This document shows, piece by piece, positions 8,431-18,065 of a stretch of DNA of 64,000 nt. Source of the DNA: Sulfuricella denitrificans skB26 (lineage in GTDB: Bacteria; Pseudomonadota; Gammaproteobacteria; Burkholderiales; Sulfuricellaceae). The notes under the pieces were generated by a model. It was not told the origin of the DNA. It searched no databases and was given only the letters and a program-made list of their open reading frames with translations. The position numbers and the translations under genes were made by a program. Each line of letters begins with the position of its first letter. Within the stretch, counting starts at the first letter, position 1. Where the stretch lies: positions 1 to 64,000 of the forward strand of contig NC_022358.1 of assembly GCF_000297055.2 (NCBI RefSeq). The letters are read 5' to 3'.

Positions 8431-9455
8431 TGTTTACCCGCAAATTCATTTTAGCCGCTTTTCTCGTTTTGCTGGGAGGTTGCGACAAACAAAGTGACTT
8501 TTATTATAAAAAGCAAAAAATTGACACGGATTGGTCGCGGCCCGATGTTTCCCGTTTGGTAATGAGAATGCGGGAATGTAACAAATGGACACCTGACAAA
8601 ATTGAAGCTGAGATGCAGGTGATGCATGAGCAGCTTTGCGAGGAAGCGCAAGCAGACCTGATCGAGATTGCAACAGCGGCGCGAATATGTGATGGCAACG
8701 AGACCTCACCGTGTCGAGAAGTTGAGTCCCAGCTCACACAATTTCGCGGGGATTCACTGCAGAAATTTGAAAATAATGGTGTCGGCTTATCGCAAAGATT
8801 TGAAGTTTTCGATATTTATCGCAATCGTCATTGGCTTCTCAGCAGTTTATTCGTCGCATCAGTAGGCGCTCTTTTAGCCGCTGGACTAGCCATAGCGTGT
8901 AATTCGCTGGCATCCATCGGTGCGGTCTTGTCAGTCGTTGTCGTCGCCTCCGCCTGCCTGCTGATCATTCGTATTTTGCCTGTTACGAGTGGGTCCTTAT
9001 TCCTGGATACCGTTGCGACCCGAAGTGTATACATGGCACTTCTTGAGGGGGTTATTTTATATTTTGTGGGTGCAGTTGTTGGCTTCTCTACAGGATCATT
9101 GTGGAAGAACAAAAAACAAGAACTGCAAGTCATAAACATGCAATATATTGCGATGATTCCCGGCTTTGCCCAAGTGGCGAGTATTCTCGATCGATTTCCG
9201 ATCGAGGAATTCGAACAATACGTAAAAGAGAGATATTTTAAAGCGCCGGAGATACCTTCACTCCCTGAATATAATAATGTTGCGGAAGCAACTGAGATAA
9301 GCGAGGGAGACCGGTCACTGGACGTTGATGCAGACACTGAAAATACCGTTCCAGAAAAGACCAACAAAGTGACGTTGCCGGACACAAACATAATGAGTGG
9401 TGACTCAAATGTGGATGCGGTAATTGAAAAGATCTCGCAGCGCTTTAAGCAATAA
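8427..9455 (+). CDS. Hypothetical membrane-anchored lipoprotein
   Basis: This 342-aa protein has a signal peptide ending in the lipobox LGGC (Cys19), so it should be lipidated. A soluble cysteine-containing region (about 20-135) follows, then three hydrophobic segments between about residues 137 and 225, and an acidic tail of about 110 residues. No family is recognised. The 4-bp overlap with the winged-helix gene implies a functional pair. The combination of a DNA-binding-like cytosolic partner and an envelope protein is unusual. Confidence 0.6.
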   Translation: MMFTRKFILAAFLVLLGGCDKQSDFYYKKQKIDTDWSRPDVSRLVMRMRECNKWTPDKIEAEMQVMHEQLCEEAQADLIEIATAARICDGNETSPCREVESQLTQFRGDSLQKFENNGVGLSQRFEVFDIYRNRHWLLSSLFVASVGALLAAGLAIACNSLASIGAVLSVVVVASACLLIIRILPVTSGSLFLDTVATRSVYMALLEGVILYFVGAVVGFSTGSLWKNKKQELQVINMQYIAMIPGFAQVASILDRFPIEEFEQYVKERYFKAPEIPSLPEYNNVAEATEISEGDRSLDVDADTENTVPEKTNKVTLPDTNIMSGDSNVDAVIEKISQRFKQ

Positions 9456-10269
9456 AGCCGATCAAGTGTGACAATGGCGTCCTGGCCATTGCTACCCCAT
9501 TTTTCCTGGCACGGGATCTTCTTCAGCCAAAAAATGGTGACGATACAGCGCACTTGAAGTGCCAGGCATACGTCATACAAGATTTTATGAGAATTGAGCC
9601 TCGACCAACTTCTTATCTTTTTAACTGAATTAAGCCAGTCCAAAAGATAAGCACGGTCACGGCCGTGAGTGTCACCCCTGTCATAGCCAGGAGCGGGTGC
9701 ACCTGTAACCATGGTAAATACATAAGCGTTGACACGATGCCGGTTATATAGCCTTTCATATGCTTCCAATCCTGGATTACACAAATATATCGTTGCTTGG
9801 AAATCTCGCTTCATTCTGCTGGAATTCGGAAGAATTTTCTTCTTCATTCAGAGACGGCAGATTTTTTCTGGGGACATTTTTAGACTAGCAAGCGGCGGGG
9901 GAAATTGCAACCAATTGATTGTTATTATTTATCCTGTTCACAGGGGACAGGGCGAAGGCGTTCCCAGTGGACAATAAAACGGGAAGACCAACGTACAGAT
10001 TTTCTGGCTTGTGATTATTGGTCGCTTATGATTAGGCTTCGCTGATCAGAGATGACTGATTCAAATTGTCAGCTAACCTACTTTGATAAACAATCCAATC
10101 ATAAGGTCCCGGTGGGTTGAGGTCATCTTGGCAGAGTGGGCAATTGAAGTAATTTTTCCAGATGGAGGAATGCCAAACAGTTGAGTTGCACCCTGCAAAA
10201 CTTGGCCTCCGTTTCTGAGTCTGGATTCAACTGAGTTACCGGTTAAAAAAGTTAAATTTAAAAAAATTT
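9456..10269. other. Region without a supported gene
   Basis: I see no convincing gene in this 0.8 kb. A minus-strand frame open between stops at about 10227 and 10034 reads ...NYFNCPLCQDDLNPPGPYDW... and has a CxxC, but it lacks a plausible start. It may be a remnant of a zinc-binding protein gene. Confidence 0.4.
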
Positions 10270-10491
10270 CTACAGTAAATCGATGATCTCCAATTGTAGC
10301 GCCTTGGCGAGCCGTTCAATATTGTCGATACTAATATTTCGCTCTCCCCTCTCGACCGACCCCACATAGGTCCGATGTAACTCAGCTAATTCAGCCAACT
10401 CTTCCTGAGATATGCCACGCATCAGCCGCGCTTTGCGTAGGTTTATTGCAAATCTCTGTCTCGCCGGGACGGGCTCTTTTCTTTTTTTCAT
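10270..10491 (-). CDS. XRE-family helix-turn-helix transcriptional regulator
   Basis: This is a 73-aa single-domain regulator. The HTH runs from NLRKARLMRGISQEELAELA through RTYVGSVERGERNISIDNI. Its size and sequence style resemble the controller proteins of restriction-modification systems and small phage or toxin-antitoxin repressors. No restriction gene is adjacent. I chose the ATG at 10491 because residues upstream of it do not belong to the domain; an upstream start at 10545 is possible. Confidence 0.8.
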   Translation of the reverse strand: MKKRKEPVPARQRFAINLRKARLMRGISQEELAELAELHRTYVGSVERGERNISIDNIERLAKALQLEIIDLL

Positions 10492-10642
10492 AGAGGCAAG
10501 AGTGCCGCTCTTGACGACTTTGAATCTACAGACTATAAGTAGCATCTGGATTGTAATTCTTTATATTTCCAATCCACTTTGTGTCAGAGAAATACTCATC
10601 ATGACACGGGGAAAGGCACGCGACTGATCACTTTGACCTGCC

Positions 10643-11005
10643 ATGGCGGGTCAAATATCAATCGTTACTTCCGAGATCAAATTCATTTGGTCGGCGGAAG
10701 CGAATAACTCGCAGCATCTCACTCATATGCCATTTCGAATCGACAACGTGTCACAGAAAGCCAGTGTCTGGTACTGGAGAATCAAGGGGATCGATGGCCG
10801 TGATGTCTATGGCACCTTGTCTACAGGTCAAAACGGACGCGGCCTTTACCAGGTTGCGATTGGGTTCACTCGCATCCTGGTCGTTCCAGAGCGTTTTTAC
10901 GTGCCCAGCAACTTGCCCAGCGGGGAAGCCTGCCTTTTACTGGCCTTGACGCTGGAGCAGATGGATTGGGGCCCGGAAGTGAATCAGGATGGTGAGGATG
11001 AATGA
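10643..11005 (+). CDS. Hypothetical protein
   Basis: This is a 120-aa soluble protein with an acidic C-terminus. It has a tryptophan-rich region (SVWYWRIKGIDGRDVYGTL) that looks beta-structured. No domain is recognised. It is divergent from the XRE regulator at 10270-10491, with about 150 bp between them, so the regulator could control it. Confidence 0.5.
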   Translation: MAGQISIVTSEIKFIWSAEANNSQHLTHMPFRIDNVSQKASVWYWRIKGIDGRDVYGTLSTGQNGRGLYQVAIGFTRILVVPERFYVPSNLPSGEACLLLALTLEQMDWGPEVNQDGEDE

Positions 11006-11098
11006 TGAGTCATTGGAGTTTTTCAGGACTTAAAAGCGATGGGTGATACTTGAATCCCCTCCCCCACTAAAAATCCAAATCTTAAGAGGAAGACAACG

Positions 11099-11593
11099 AT
11101 GCATACACATGTTCTAAGTTTAAATTTAACCGGAAAACCAGAAGAAATAATTGAAGGTAACTCATTGCAGAACCTCGCTTACGAGGTCGCAATGCGCTTT
11201 GCCTCTACTTGCCCAGAAACCACTCCACTGCCGTTTACGGCACATGTAAATCCTCGCGGCACCATCATCAGAATGGAACTGAAAGCTGACCTGGGCAACG
11301 ACTGGTGGCAGGACAATCACCCGCTTTTAGATGGCAGTTGCGGCGTACTCACCGCAGTCATCGAACCCATTAAAAAAAGATCAGAGCGATATCTGATTCC
11401 AGAAAACCTGCTTAAAGGCGGTGGGAAGGCGTGGCTGCTAATCAATGACGGGCAAGTCACAGATTTGGTGTACGCCACCAAACAGAGCGTTTCAGCTAAT
11501 GATCCCGATTTTAAGGCCCGGCTCAAACAAAGAGGGAAGCTCATTAAAGGCAAGGTTTCAGGCGTCTTTTTCTTCCCAGACAAAGAACAATAA
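11099..11593 (+). CDS. Hypothetical protein
   Basis: This 164-aa protein starts at an ATG preceded by AAGAGGAAG, a strong ribosome site. It is mixed alpha/beta with no membrane segment or signal peptide. The composition looks like a real gene, but no family is recognised. It lies in a run of same-strand unknown genes. Confidence 0.55.
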   Translation: MHTHVLSLNLTGKPEEIIEGNSLQNLAYEVAMRFASTCPETTPLPFTAHVNPRGTIIRMELKADLGNDWWQDNHPLLDGSCGVLTAVIEPIKKRSERYLIPENLLKGGGKAWLLINDGQVTDLVYATKQSVSANDPDFKARLKQRGKLIKGKVSGVFFFPDKEQ

Positions 11594-11676
11594 TTGCAAG
11601 CCTGCAGAACGGCTAGCCCGCCTGCTTAAAGACGACAATAACTTAATTTGAATATGAAAAAGAAGTGAGGCACACA

Positions 11677-11937
11677 ATGACTTTCAAGGACAAAATCAAA
11701 GATCACATTGAAGAACACAAACCAATCTACATTAGTATTGGTTTCACATCCCTGTACGCGTTTTTAGGCATTCTAGAACTGATGTATGTCGTATCCAACC
11801 CATTAATCTGGTGGTTCGGAGTGATATGCATCGGATTAGCAGTTTCGTTTACAGTAAAAATGGTTTTTTACTATATTTTCACAACAGCCATTGCAGATGG
11901 TTTTTTAAAGGGCCTGACGAACAACCGCAATAAGTAG
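11677..11937 (+). CDS. Small membrane protein
   Basis: This is an 86-aa protein with two transmembrane segments (roughly residues 17-41 and 44-70) and short polar ends. The ATG at 11677 is preceded by GTGAGG at good distance; an in-frame GTG at 11665 is the alternative. No family is recognised. Confidence 0.5.
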   Translation: MTFKDKIKDHIEEHKPIYISIGFTSLYAFLGILELMYVVSNPLIWWFGVICIGLAVSFTVKMVFYYIFTTAIADGFLKGLTNNRNK

Positions 11938-12069
11938 GATTAGAGCCTGGAACGGATTTCAGTAGGTGGCGTATTTGCCTATATATAAATTTACAGGCGG
12001 TCGCTGGCATGCATTCAATCGTAATGAGCTTGGTATGATGACTATAAGTAGAAATGTGATCCACAAAAT

Positions 12070-12666
12070 ATGGAAATAATGAATATGGATACCTCTGTAC
12101 TGTTCGATAAACTATCTGATCTAAAGGAAGAATACGTCGGTGAGCCAACAGGGCTTTATTCCTTCTGGAGTTTAGTTAATATTTCTATGGTGGCCTATCT
12201 GGGCTATTGGGCAATCGATTTCATTTTATTTCCTAGAGCAAATGTTCCGAACCCTGCAGGTGATGTGCAGTTTGGCTACTTCCTTGGGTATCTAGCGCTC
12301 ATATTCCTATTAACATGGCTAGCAGTCGTCGAGATACTACGCATCTGGTCGCTAGGGGTTTTCTTTTCTTCAATTGCCATTTCTATGTTGGGATTTAATA
12401 CATACCAGGCAATGCATGGAAACGTGCTATCTATCTTTTTATTTATAATGATGGCGGTAGCCATATTAATGTTAGCTCTGTCGGCTGCAATAGGCAGGCG
12501 AGAAATCCGTAATGGCGCTGATCCTGAGGAGGTTGTTGAAGATTACCTCGATGCCCTTTGGAGCAATGACATGGGCCAATATCGCACCCTTCAGAAATTG
12601 CGCCGGCAGAACAGGCTCCAGGAAGAGCTGATTGAAGAATTTCGGCACAATCGAAACTCAGATTAA
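12070..12666 (+). CDS. Membrane protein with four predicted transmembrane segments
   Basis: This is a protein of about 198 aa. Hydrophobic segments lie near residues 33-53, 69-92, 94-112 and 117-141. A charged cytoplasmic tail follows (DPEEVVEDYLDALW...LRRQNRLQEELIEEF) that is likely coiled-coil or helical. The start could be 12070 or the ATG at 12079, which is better placed behind GGAA. No family is recognised. It lies just upstream of the hairpin RNA locus but has its own reading direction and no obvious link. Confidence 0.55.
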   Translation: MEIMNMDTSVLFDKLSDLKEEYVGEPTGLYSFWSLVNISMVAYLGYWAIDFILFPRANVPNPAGDVQFGYFLGYLALIFLLTWLAVVEILRIWSLGVFFSSIAISMLGFNTYQAMHGNVLSIFLFIMMAVAILMLALSAAIGRREIRNGADPEEVVEDYLDALWSNDMGQYRTLQKLRRQNRLQEELIEEFRHNRNSD

Positions 12667-12750
12667 AATAAATTTGTTTTCCCGCTGTTCAGCATGAATG
12701 TGCCAAAATGTGCTTTTCAAAAGCAACAGGAATAAAATTTTAAAAGGGTA

Positions 12751-12780
12751 TTGTTTTTTGATTTTAAATCAAGTTATAAT
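12751..12780 (+). promoter_or_regulatory. Sigma-70 promoter of the tandem-hairpin RNA
   Basis: There is a -35 TTGTTT at 12751-12756, an 18-bp spacer and a perfect -10 TATAAT at 12775-12780. Transcription would start near 12786-12788, exactly at the first hairpin. No start codon with a good ribosome site follows before the terminator. Confidence 0.7.
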
Positions 12781-12785
12781 TTATC

Positions 12786-12950
12786 TGTCCCTCAGCGTAG
12801 GGATAAGAAAACCTCTTAAACAGAGAAAGCGTCTTTTGTTTTTCCCCCTCAGTGCAGGGGTAGGAAGACCTCTTGAAACTAAAAGAGTATTCTTGTGTTT
12901 CCTCTCAGCGTAGAGGTAAAAAAGCTCGGTGCCTATGCCGGGCTTTTTTT
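12786..12950 (+). ncRNA. Candidate structured non-coding RNA with tandem hairpin repeats
   Basis: The predicted transcript is about 165 nt. It contains three hairpins at 12788-12803, 12845-12860 and 12901-12916, about 57 bp apart. The stems are TCCCT/AGGGA, CCCCT/AGGGG and CCTCT/AGAGG, so base pairs change together while the loop stays CAGCGT or CAGTGC. Sequence between hairpins is also repeated (ACCTCTT...AAA) and can form a second CTCT/AGAG pairing. It ends at a rho-independent terminator. The layout resembles type III antitoxin RNA arrays, but the downstream protein is not a recognised ToxN. Confidence 0.65.
12918..12950 (+). terminator. Rho-independent terminator after the hairpin array
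   Basis: AGCTCGG pairs with CCGGGCT (one G-U) around the loop TGCCTATG, followed by a run of seven T. It ends the predicted RNA before the gene at 13062. Confidence 0.8.
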
Positions 12951-13061
12951 GTTTTGTGCGTCTGACAAGCCTCGAGGGAGGAAGCCGTCATAAGGATGGC
13001 ACTGTCACCATTCGCCGACTCGTGCAAAAAACTGATTCTACCAATCGGACAGGCCTAAGCC

Positions 13062-13724
13062 ATGACAAAATCAGATCTTGCTGATCGCTACAAATCAAAG
13101 TTTGGTGGTAATACCAAGGGTATTACTTCCCTGGCTTCGACCTTGAAGCGCACAAAAACCGCCTTAACTGATATTGAGGCGGTTTTTGTGGAAAGTTTGA
13201 CGGCAGATGAATGCGCTACTTTCCAAAAATGTCGTGAAACGCTCTCCAAGCTGGCCGGCGAGGCCAATCAGGCCAAATCTGAAGTAAAGCGCCATGCCGC
13301 CGAGAAACTGGCGCTTCAAACTCGTTTACACAAAGAGGCGCACGTGGCGGTGGCGGCAGCTTTCCCCGTTCAGACCATAGAGGATGCCATCGTTTTTTTG
13401 GCTTGGGATACGCCTTTGAAAAACTGGCAATCAACCCATTGGCAAGCCAGTATTAAAAATGAAATCACAGGAAAATCTTACCGGAAAACCCCCGATGTTC
13501 TGGCGGAAAGTAAAAACCAGGCGCAAGACTTGATCCGTGAATTTATCCGAACCATAGCTTTCGAGGCAGAAAGCAAGAGTATCGCTGTTACGGAAATCAT
13601 ATCGGCTGCGCGATCAGATTTAGACTCGAAACAGCCTTTGATTCTGGCCAAAATGGAACGATTTATACAAGAAATTCGTGCTGCTGCAGTAGCTCAGTCA
13701 TTAGACAAGGCAAACCAACATTGA
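13062..13724 (+). CDS. Hypothetical helical protein
   Basis: This 220-aa, highly helical, lysine/alanine/glutamate-rich soluble protein has no recognised domain. It starts 112 bp after the terminator of the hairpin RNA. An unusual feature is a perfect 14-bp inverted repeat inside codons 30-43 (13151-13190), which looks like a bidirectional terminator or attenuator. It could be the protein partner of the RNA, but nothing in its sequence proves this. Confidence 0.55.
   Translation: MTKSDLADRYKSKFGGNTKGITSLASTLKRTKTALTDIEAVFVESLTADECATFQKCRETLSKLAGEANQAKSEVKRHAAEKLALQTRLHKEAHVAVAAAFPVQTIEDAIVFLAWDTPLKNWQSTHWQASIKNEITGKSYRKTPDVLAESKNQAQDLIREFIRTIAFEAESKSIAVTEIISAARSDLDSKQPLILAKMERFIQEIRAAAVAQSLDKANQH
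13151..13190. other. Perfect 14-bp hairpin inside a coding region
   Basis: CACAAAAACCGCCT at 13151-13164 pairs fully with AGGCGGTTTTTGTG at 13177-13190 around a 12-nt loop. The A- and T-rich ends make it terminator-like on both strands. Confidence 0.75.
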
Positions 13725-13869
13725 CATGCGCATGAAATTTAAAACCCTGCGGCATTATTTGACTTGGACACCGCCAGGAGTGTGATTTCCCGGTGGCGAT
13801 ACTGGAGCGGTTGAAGGCGGCGGCGGAATCTTAAGCCACCAGCCACGCTCTGTTCTATCTATTTCGTCC

Positions 13870-16176
13870 TCATCCCCCACGCAACTTCGCCAGAGCAGCG
13901 GCCATCGCACCACCTACCTGAGGCGGTGATTCGCGCTTGGCCTGGGGTTTGCGTGCAGGTTCGCTGCGTATCGTTGATGCCGCTGGTGCCGCCTCGTCAC
14001 TGAGACGCATGGTCAGCGCAATGCGTCGGCGAACAGGATCGATCTCTACGACCTTGACCCGTACCACATCTCCCGCCTTGACGATGGTATGTGGATCCTT
14101 GACGAACTTCTCCGCCAGCGCCGAGATGTGGACCAACCCATCCTGATGTACCCCGATATCCACAAAAGCCCCAAAGTTGGCCACATTGGTCACCACCCCT
14201 TCGAGGATCATGCCGGGCTGTAAATCCTTGAGCTCCTCCACGCCGTCCCGGAAAGCCGCCGTCCTGAATTCCGGACGCGGATCGCGCCCGGGCTTTTCCA
14301 GTTCAGCCAGGATATCCTTGACCGTTGGCAGTCCGAATTTATCATTCGTGAATTCTGTCGGCGTCAGGCGGCGCAGTGTTGTACTGTCACCGATCAGCGA
14401 CTTGATGCTGACGTTGAGACGCGCAACGATGCTTTCCACCAGCGGATAGGCTTCCGGGTGCACCGCAGAAGCATCGAGCGGGTTGTTGCCGTTCATGATG
14501 CGCAAAAACCCTGCGGCCTGTTCAAAGGTCTTGTCGCCGAGGCGCGGGACTTTCTTCAAAGCTGTGCGGTTGAGGAAAGCGCCGTGCTCATCACGATAGC
14601 TGACGATATTGCCCGCAAGGGTTGCGTTCAGCCCGGAAATTCTTGCCAACAAAGGCGCTGAAGCGGTATTCACGTCTACGCCTACCTTGTTGACGCAGTC
14701 CTCCACGACAGCATCCAGGCCGCGTGCCAGTTCGTACTGATTGACATCATGCTGGTACTGGCCCACACCAATTGCCTTGGGGTCAATTTTCACCAGTTCC
14801 GCGAGGGGGTCTTGCAGGCGACGAGCGATGGATACCGCACCACGGATGGTCACGTCGACATCGGGAAACTCACGTGCGGCTAGTTCCGAAGCGGAATACA
14901 CCGAGGCGCCCGCTTCGGACACCACCAGTTTTTGTAATTTTAGCTCAGGAAAACGTTTTATCACCTCGGTCGCCAGCTTGTCGGTTTCGCGTGAGGCAGT
15001 ACCGTTACCGATGCTGATGAGTTCGGCATGGTGCTTGGTGGCCAGTGCTGCAATCACGGCTACAGATTTATCCCACTCGCGTTTGGGTTCATGCGGATAA
15101 ATCGTCGCAAAATCGACCAGCTTGCCGGTTGTGTCCACCACTGCAATTTTCACCCCGCTACGCAACCCGGGATCAAGGCCGATGGTAGTCCGCGGTCCAG
15201 CTGGAGCCGCCAGCAACAAGTCATGCAGATTACGCGCAAAGACATGAATGGCTTCGGTCTCGGCAGTTTCTCGCAATCGGTTGATCAACTCCAGATCAAG
15301 GTGCAGAAAAATCTTCACCCGCCATGACCAGCGCACAGTTTCATTCAGCCACTTGTCAGCGGGTCGGCCCTGATCCGCAATATTGAAGCGCCGTGCGATC
15401 ATCTGTTCACAGCGGTTGGGTGGTCCGGTGCGTCCCTGTGCCTGTTCGTCTTCTTCCAGCACCAGCGTGCGAAACAGAAAACCCTCGTTGCTGCCGCGCA
15501 GTTGTGCCAGCGCACGGTGCGAAGGCACGCGTTTCAACGGTTCACGGGAATCGAAATAGTCGCGAAACTTCGCGCCTTCGGTCTCCTTGCCTTCCACTAC
15601 GGCGGATTTGAGTATGGCGTTATCCCATAGATGTTCGCGCAATCTGCCGATCAATTCAGCGTCTTCAGAAAACTTTTCCATCAGAATATGGCGTGCGCCT
15701 TCCAGTGCGGCTTTGACATCTGCCACACCTTTGCCGGCATCAACGTAGGCCAGCGCAGCTTCCTCCGGAACCAGCATGAAATTGACTAGCAGCGCCTCTG
15801 CCAGCGGCTCCAGACCTGCCTCGCGGGCGATCATCGCTTTGGTGCGGCGTTTAGGCTTATAAGGCAAATAAAGGTCTTCCAGCCGGACTTTGCTGTCGGC
15901 ACCAAGGAGGTCCTTTTCCAGCTCAGGGGTGAGCTTGCCTTGATCGGTGACGCTCTTGAGAATCGCAGAGCGTCTATCCTCCAGCTCGCGCAGATAGCGC
16001 AGCCGCTCCTCCAGATTACGCATCTGGGTATCGTCCAGACTGCCAGTGGCCTCCTTACGGTAGCGCGAAATAAATGGCACCGTGGCACCCTCGTCGAGCA
16101 GATCGACAGCGGCTTGAACCTGGTTGGGATGAACGGAGAGTTCCTGGGCGATGCGTTGGGTGATGCTGGTAATCAT
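13870..16176 (-). CDS. tex: Tex, RNA-binding transcription accessory protein
   Basis: Tex binds nucleic acid and influences transcription and stress tolerance. The 768-aa protein has the N-terminal helical Tex region, a YqgF/RNase H-like domain ([18 protein letters not shown] near residue 330) and helix-hairpin-helix motifs. A C-terminal S1 domain follows ([22 protein letters not shown] near residue 650). Length and order match the family fully. It is normally a chromosomal gene, so its presence near plasmid replication genes is noteworthy. Confidence 0.96.
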   Translation of the reverse strand: MITSITQRIAQELSVHPNQVQAAVDLLDEGATVPFISRYRKEATGSLDDTQMRNLEERLRYLRELEDRRSAILKSVTDQGKLTPELEKDLLGADSKVRLEDLYLPYKPKRRTKAMIAREAGLEPLAEALLVNFMLVPEEAALAYVDAGKGVADVKAALEGARHILMEKFSEDAELIGRLREHLWDNAILKSAVVEGKETEGAKFRDYFDSREPLKRVPSHRALAQLRGSNEGFLFRTLVLEEDEQAQGRTGPPNRCEQMIARRFNIADQGRPADKWLNETVRWSWRVKIFLHLDLELINRLRETAETEAIHVFARNLHDLLLAAPAGPRTTIGLDPGLRSGVKIAVVDTTGKLVDFATIYPHEPKREWDKSVAVIAALATKHHAELISIGNGTASRETDKLATEVIKRFPELKLQKLVVSEAGASVYSASELAAREFPDVDVTIRGAVSIARRLQDPLAELVKIDPKAIGVGQYQHDVNQYELARGLDAVVEDCVNKVGVDVNTASAPLLARISGLNATLAGNIVSYRDEHGAFLNRTALKKVPRLGDKTFEQAAGFLRIMNGNNPLDASAVHPEAYPLVESIVARLNVSIKSLIGDSTTLRRLTPTEFTNDKFGLPTVKDILAELEKPGRDPRPEFRTAAFRDGVEELKDLQPGMILEGVVTNVANFGAFVDIGVHQDGLVHISALAEKFVKDPHTIVKAGDVVRVKVVEIDPVRRRIALTMRLSDEAAPAASTIRSEPARKPQAKRESPPQVGGAMAAALAKLRGG

Positions 16177-16605
16177 GAGGTTCCGGGGCGGCAGGGAAAG
16201 GCGCTATTTTGAACCATTTTTGCGGGACGTGGTGGCCGCCCTGCGCATTTCCGCTTCTCGGCCATTGCCGCCTGTCAGAGAGGCTGGCAAAATAGTGCGG
16301 GCGAATGGCTGCTTTAATAAGTTGTGTCATCCAGCACGAATGACCGCGCCCTCCAATACCGGTCAGGCACGACTTTTTTGGGGAAATCAGGGTAGCCGAC
16401 TCGAATGTCAGCTTTTCCAGAAAAGCGCGAGCGGTTTAGTCCTTTGACCCGGAGCAGTCGGTCATCACCTTGCTAGTCAAGGTCTGTCAGCAGCTTAAAG
16501 TCATCCAGCCCCTTCATTCTGGCCGGTATGATAGTGCCCTGCGACCCATTAATAGGCCGCATACGTTCTGAAACCACAATGAACATCGGGGGGCTACAGT
16601 GCCAG
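16177..16605. other. Intergenic region between tex and yjdM
   Basis: I see no gene, repeat or structured element here beyond the upstream region of tex. Confidence 0.5.
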
Positions 16606-16947
16606 TTAGACTTTCCTCAGAAAGCAGGCTTTTAGCACGAAGTCGCCAGCGTCCATCTTGCAATCCACTTCGTGGTCGCCGCCGATTAATCGGATGCTCT
16701 TGACTTTGGTTCCCACCTTAAGCGTAATGGATGAACCCTTAACTTTTAAATCCTTGACTAGGACTACTGAGTCACCATCGGCCAGCACGTTGCCATTGGC
16801 ATCCTTTACCACCGCAACCGCTGCGTCATCGATGCGCGCGTCATCCACCAACGGCCACTCGTATCCGCAGTCGGCGCAAACATAATTTATGCCGTCAGGG
16901 TATGTATTTTCCATAGTGCATTGGGGGCAGGCAGGGATGGTAGACAT
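16606..16947 (-). CDS. yjdM: PhnA/YjdM-family zinc-ribbon protein
   Basis: This 113-aa protein has an N-terminal zinc ribbon (CPQC ... CADC) and the C-terminal PhnA SH3-like domain (VKDANGNVLADGDSVVLVKDLKVKG...LIGGDHEVDCKM). Despite the historic name, E. coli YjdM is not part of the phosphonate lyase pathway and its function is unclear. The ATG at 16947 gives the usual family length; an in-frame TTG lies 12 bp upstream. Confidence 0.93.
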   Translation of the reverse strand: MSTIPACPQCTMENTYPDGINYVCADCGYEWPLVDDARIDDAAVAVVKDANGNVLADGDSVVLVKDLKVKGSSITLKVGTKVKSIRLIGGDHEVDCKMDAGDFVLKACFLRKV

Positions 16948-17170
16948 ATTTGCTTTCAAATCGTAGTAATTTAAAGGGCGCCATTATGCATGGCTATTTC
17001 CGTGTTCAGAAATCCTACAAAACCGAGTTCGCCAGCAAACCGTCTCTACCGAGTCGCATCCAGTGACCATTGGCATGGGCTCTATCCGGCCAGGGAGATA
17101 CCCAGGAATAGAAATTTTCCGGAAAGCACATACATCGTTGTCGGTAGTCTGGCGCCGCATTGAAAAAATA

Positions 17171-17968
17171 TCACTGTGGAATCGACGATGTGCGTTGCTT
17201 GAGTCGCTGAGCCACTTTTTGTGCAATGGTATGCAGAGCGACAGTGTGTGTCGGCCCCAGATCCCGGATGCGCTCACTCATCGTGGTCGCCAAAGGTGGG
17301 AAATCTTTTCCTTTATATGCGAAGGCAATCTTGTTTCCCCACTCTTCCGCCTCCACGATTACGACCTGACCATTGAAGCTATCTCTGATTCTTGCGGCAT
17401 AGGTGCCGAACTTGGGATCGCCACTTAGTATGTTGACTACCAATACGCCACCATCCCGGAGTTTGGCATAGCAATGATCGTAGAACCCTGCACTGCATAA
17501 TTGTCCGGGGTGTCCATCCCGGTCGAAGCCATCGACGAGCAGCACATCGACAAGTTTGGAGCGATCCCGGACATAAACGGCACCGTCGGCACAAACCACC
17601 TCGAAATTGGGGCCGTCCTGAGGAATCAGGAATTTATCGCGCAGGGCGATTACCTTAGGGTTGATTTCTACCGCCGTGAAGTGCACATCCGGGACATGGC
17701 GCAAGCAATACTTCGCCAACGACCCACCACCCAGACCGATCATCGCGATCCGCTCCGGTTTCGGATGAAAAAGCAGGAAACCCATCATGGTACGGGTGTA
17801 ACCCAGAACCAGCTTATCGGGATTGGACTTGCGCATATGGCTTTGCGTTGCTGCGAAATCGAAGTGCAACGTTATGTCGCGGTCCCCTTCATGCAGAAAA
17901 GGCTTTCCTGCCACAGTCTGAGGCAATGAAGACAGATATTCGAAAAAAAAATCATTCAATTCACTCAT
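17171..17968 (-). CDS. Spermidine-synthase-like methyltransferase-fold protein
   Basis: The protein (265 aa) has the Rossmann motif MIGLGGGSLAKYCLR, the acidic strand end FTAVEINPKV and a DVLLVDGFD strand, as in polyamine aminopropyltransferases. It lacks a clear N-terminal tetramer domain and the canonical GGGDG signature, so substrate cannot be assigned. The ATG at 17968 is preceded by AAAGGAC. It reads away from the ribbon-helix-helix gene at 18132. Confidence 0.75.
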   Translation of the reverse strand: MSELNDFFFEYLSSLPQTVAGKPFLHEGDRDITLHFDFAATQSHMRKSNPDKLVLGYTRTMMGFLLFHPKPERIAMIGLGGGSLAKYCLRHVPDVHFTAVEINPKVIALRDKFLIPQDGPNFEVVCADGAVYVRDRSKLVDVLLVDGFDRDGHPGQLCSAGFYDHCYAKLRDGGVLVVNILSGDPKFGTYAARIRDSFNGQVVIVEAEEWGNKIAFAYKGKDFPPLATTMSERIRDLGPTHTVALHTIAQKVAQRLKQRTSSIPQ

Positions 17969-18065
17969 GCTTTTGTTTCGTCCTTTTGCTATCGTCAAGT
18001 GTTGATCAAAAAGTTCTTGGTGCTAATCACCGAGAACTGAGCTGCACATGGCAATGCTTTGTAGA

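Noticed and set aside
10035-10226. Zinc-finger-like frame with CPLC on the minus strand
   Set aside because: It has no plausible start codon; it could be a remnant, so it is mentioned only in the intergenic note.
12788-12916. CRISPR array
   Set aside because: The sequences between the hairpins are themselves similar, the repeat is only about 16 bp, and no cas genes are near.
13062-13724. ToxN toxin of a type III toxin-antitoxin pair
   Set aside because: Length and sequence do not match ToxN/TenpN/CptN features; kept only as an unknown helical protein.
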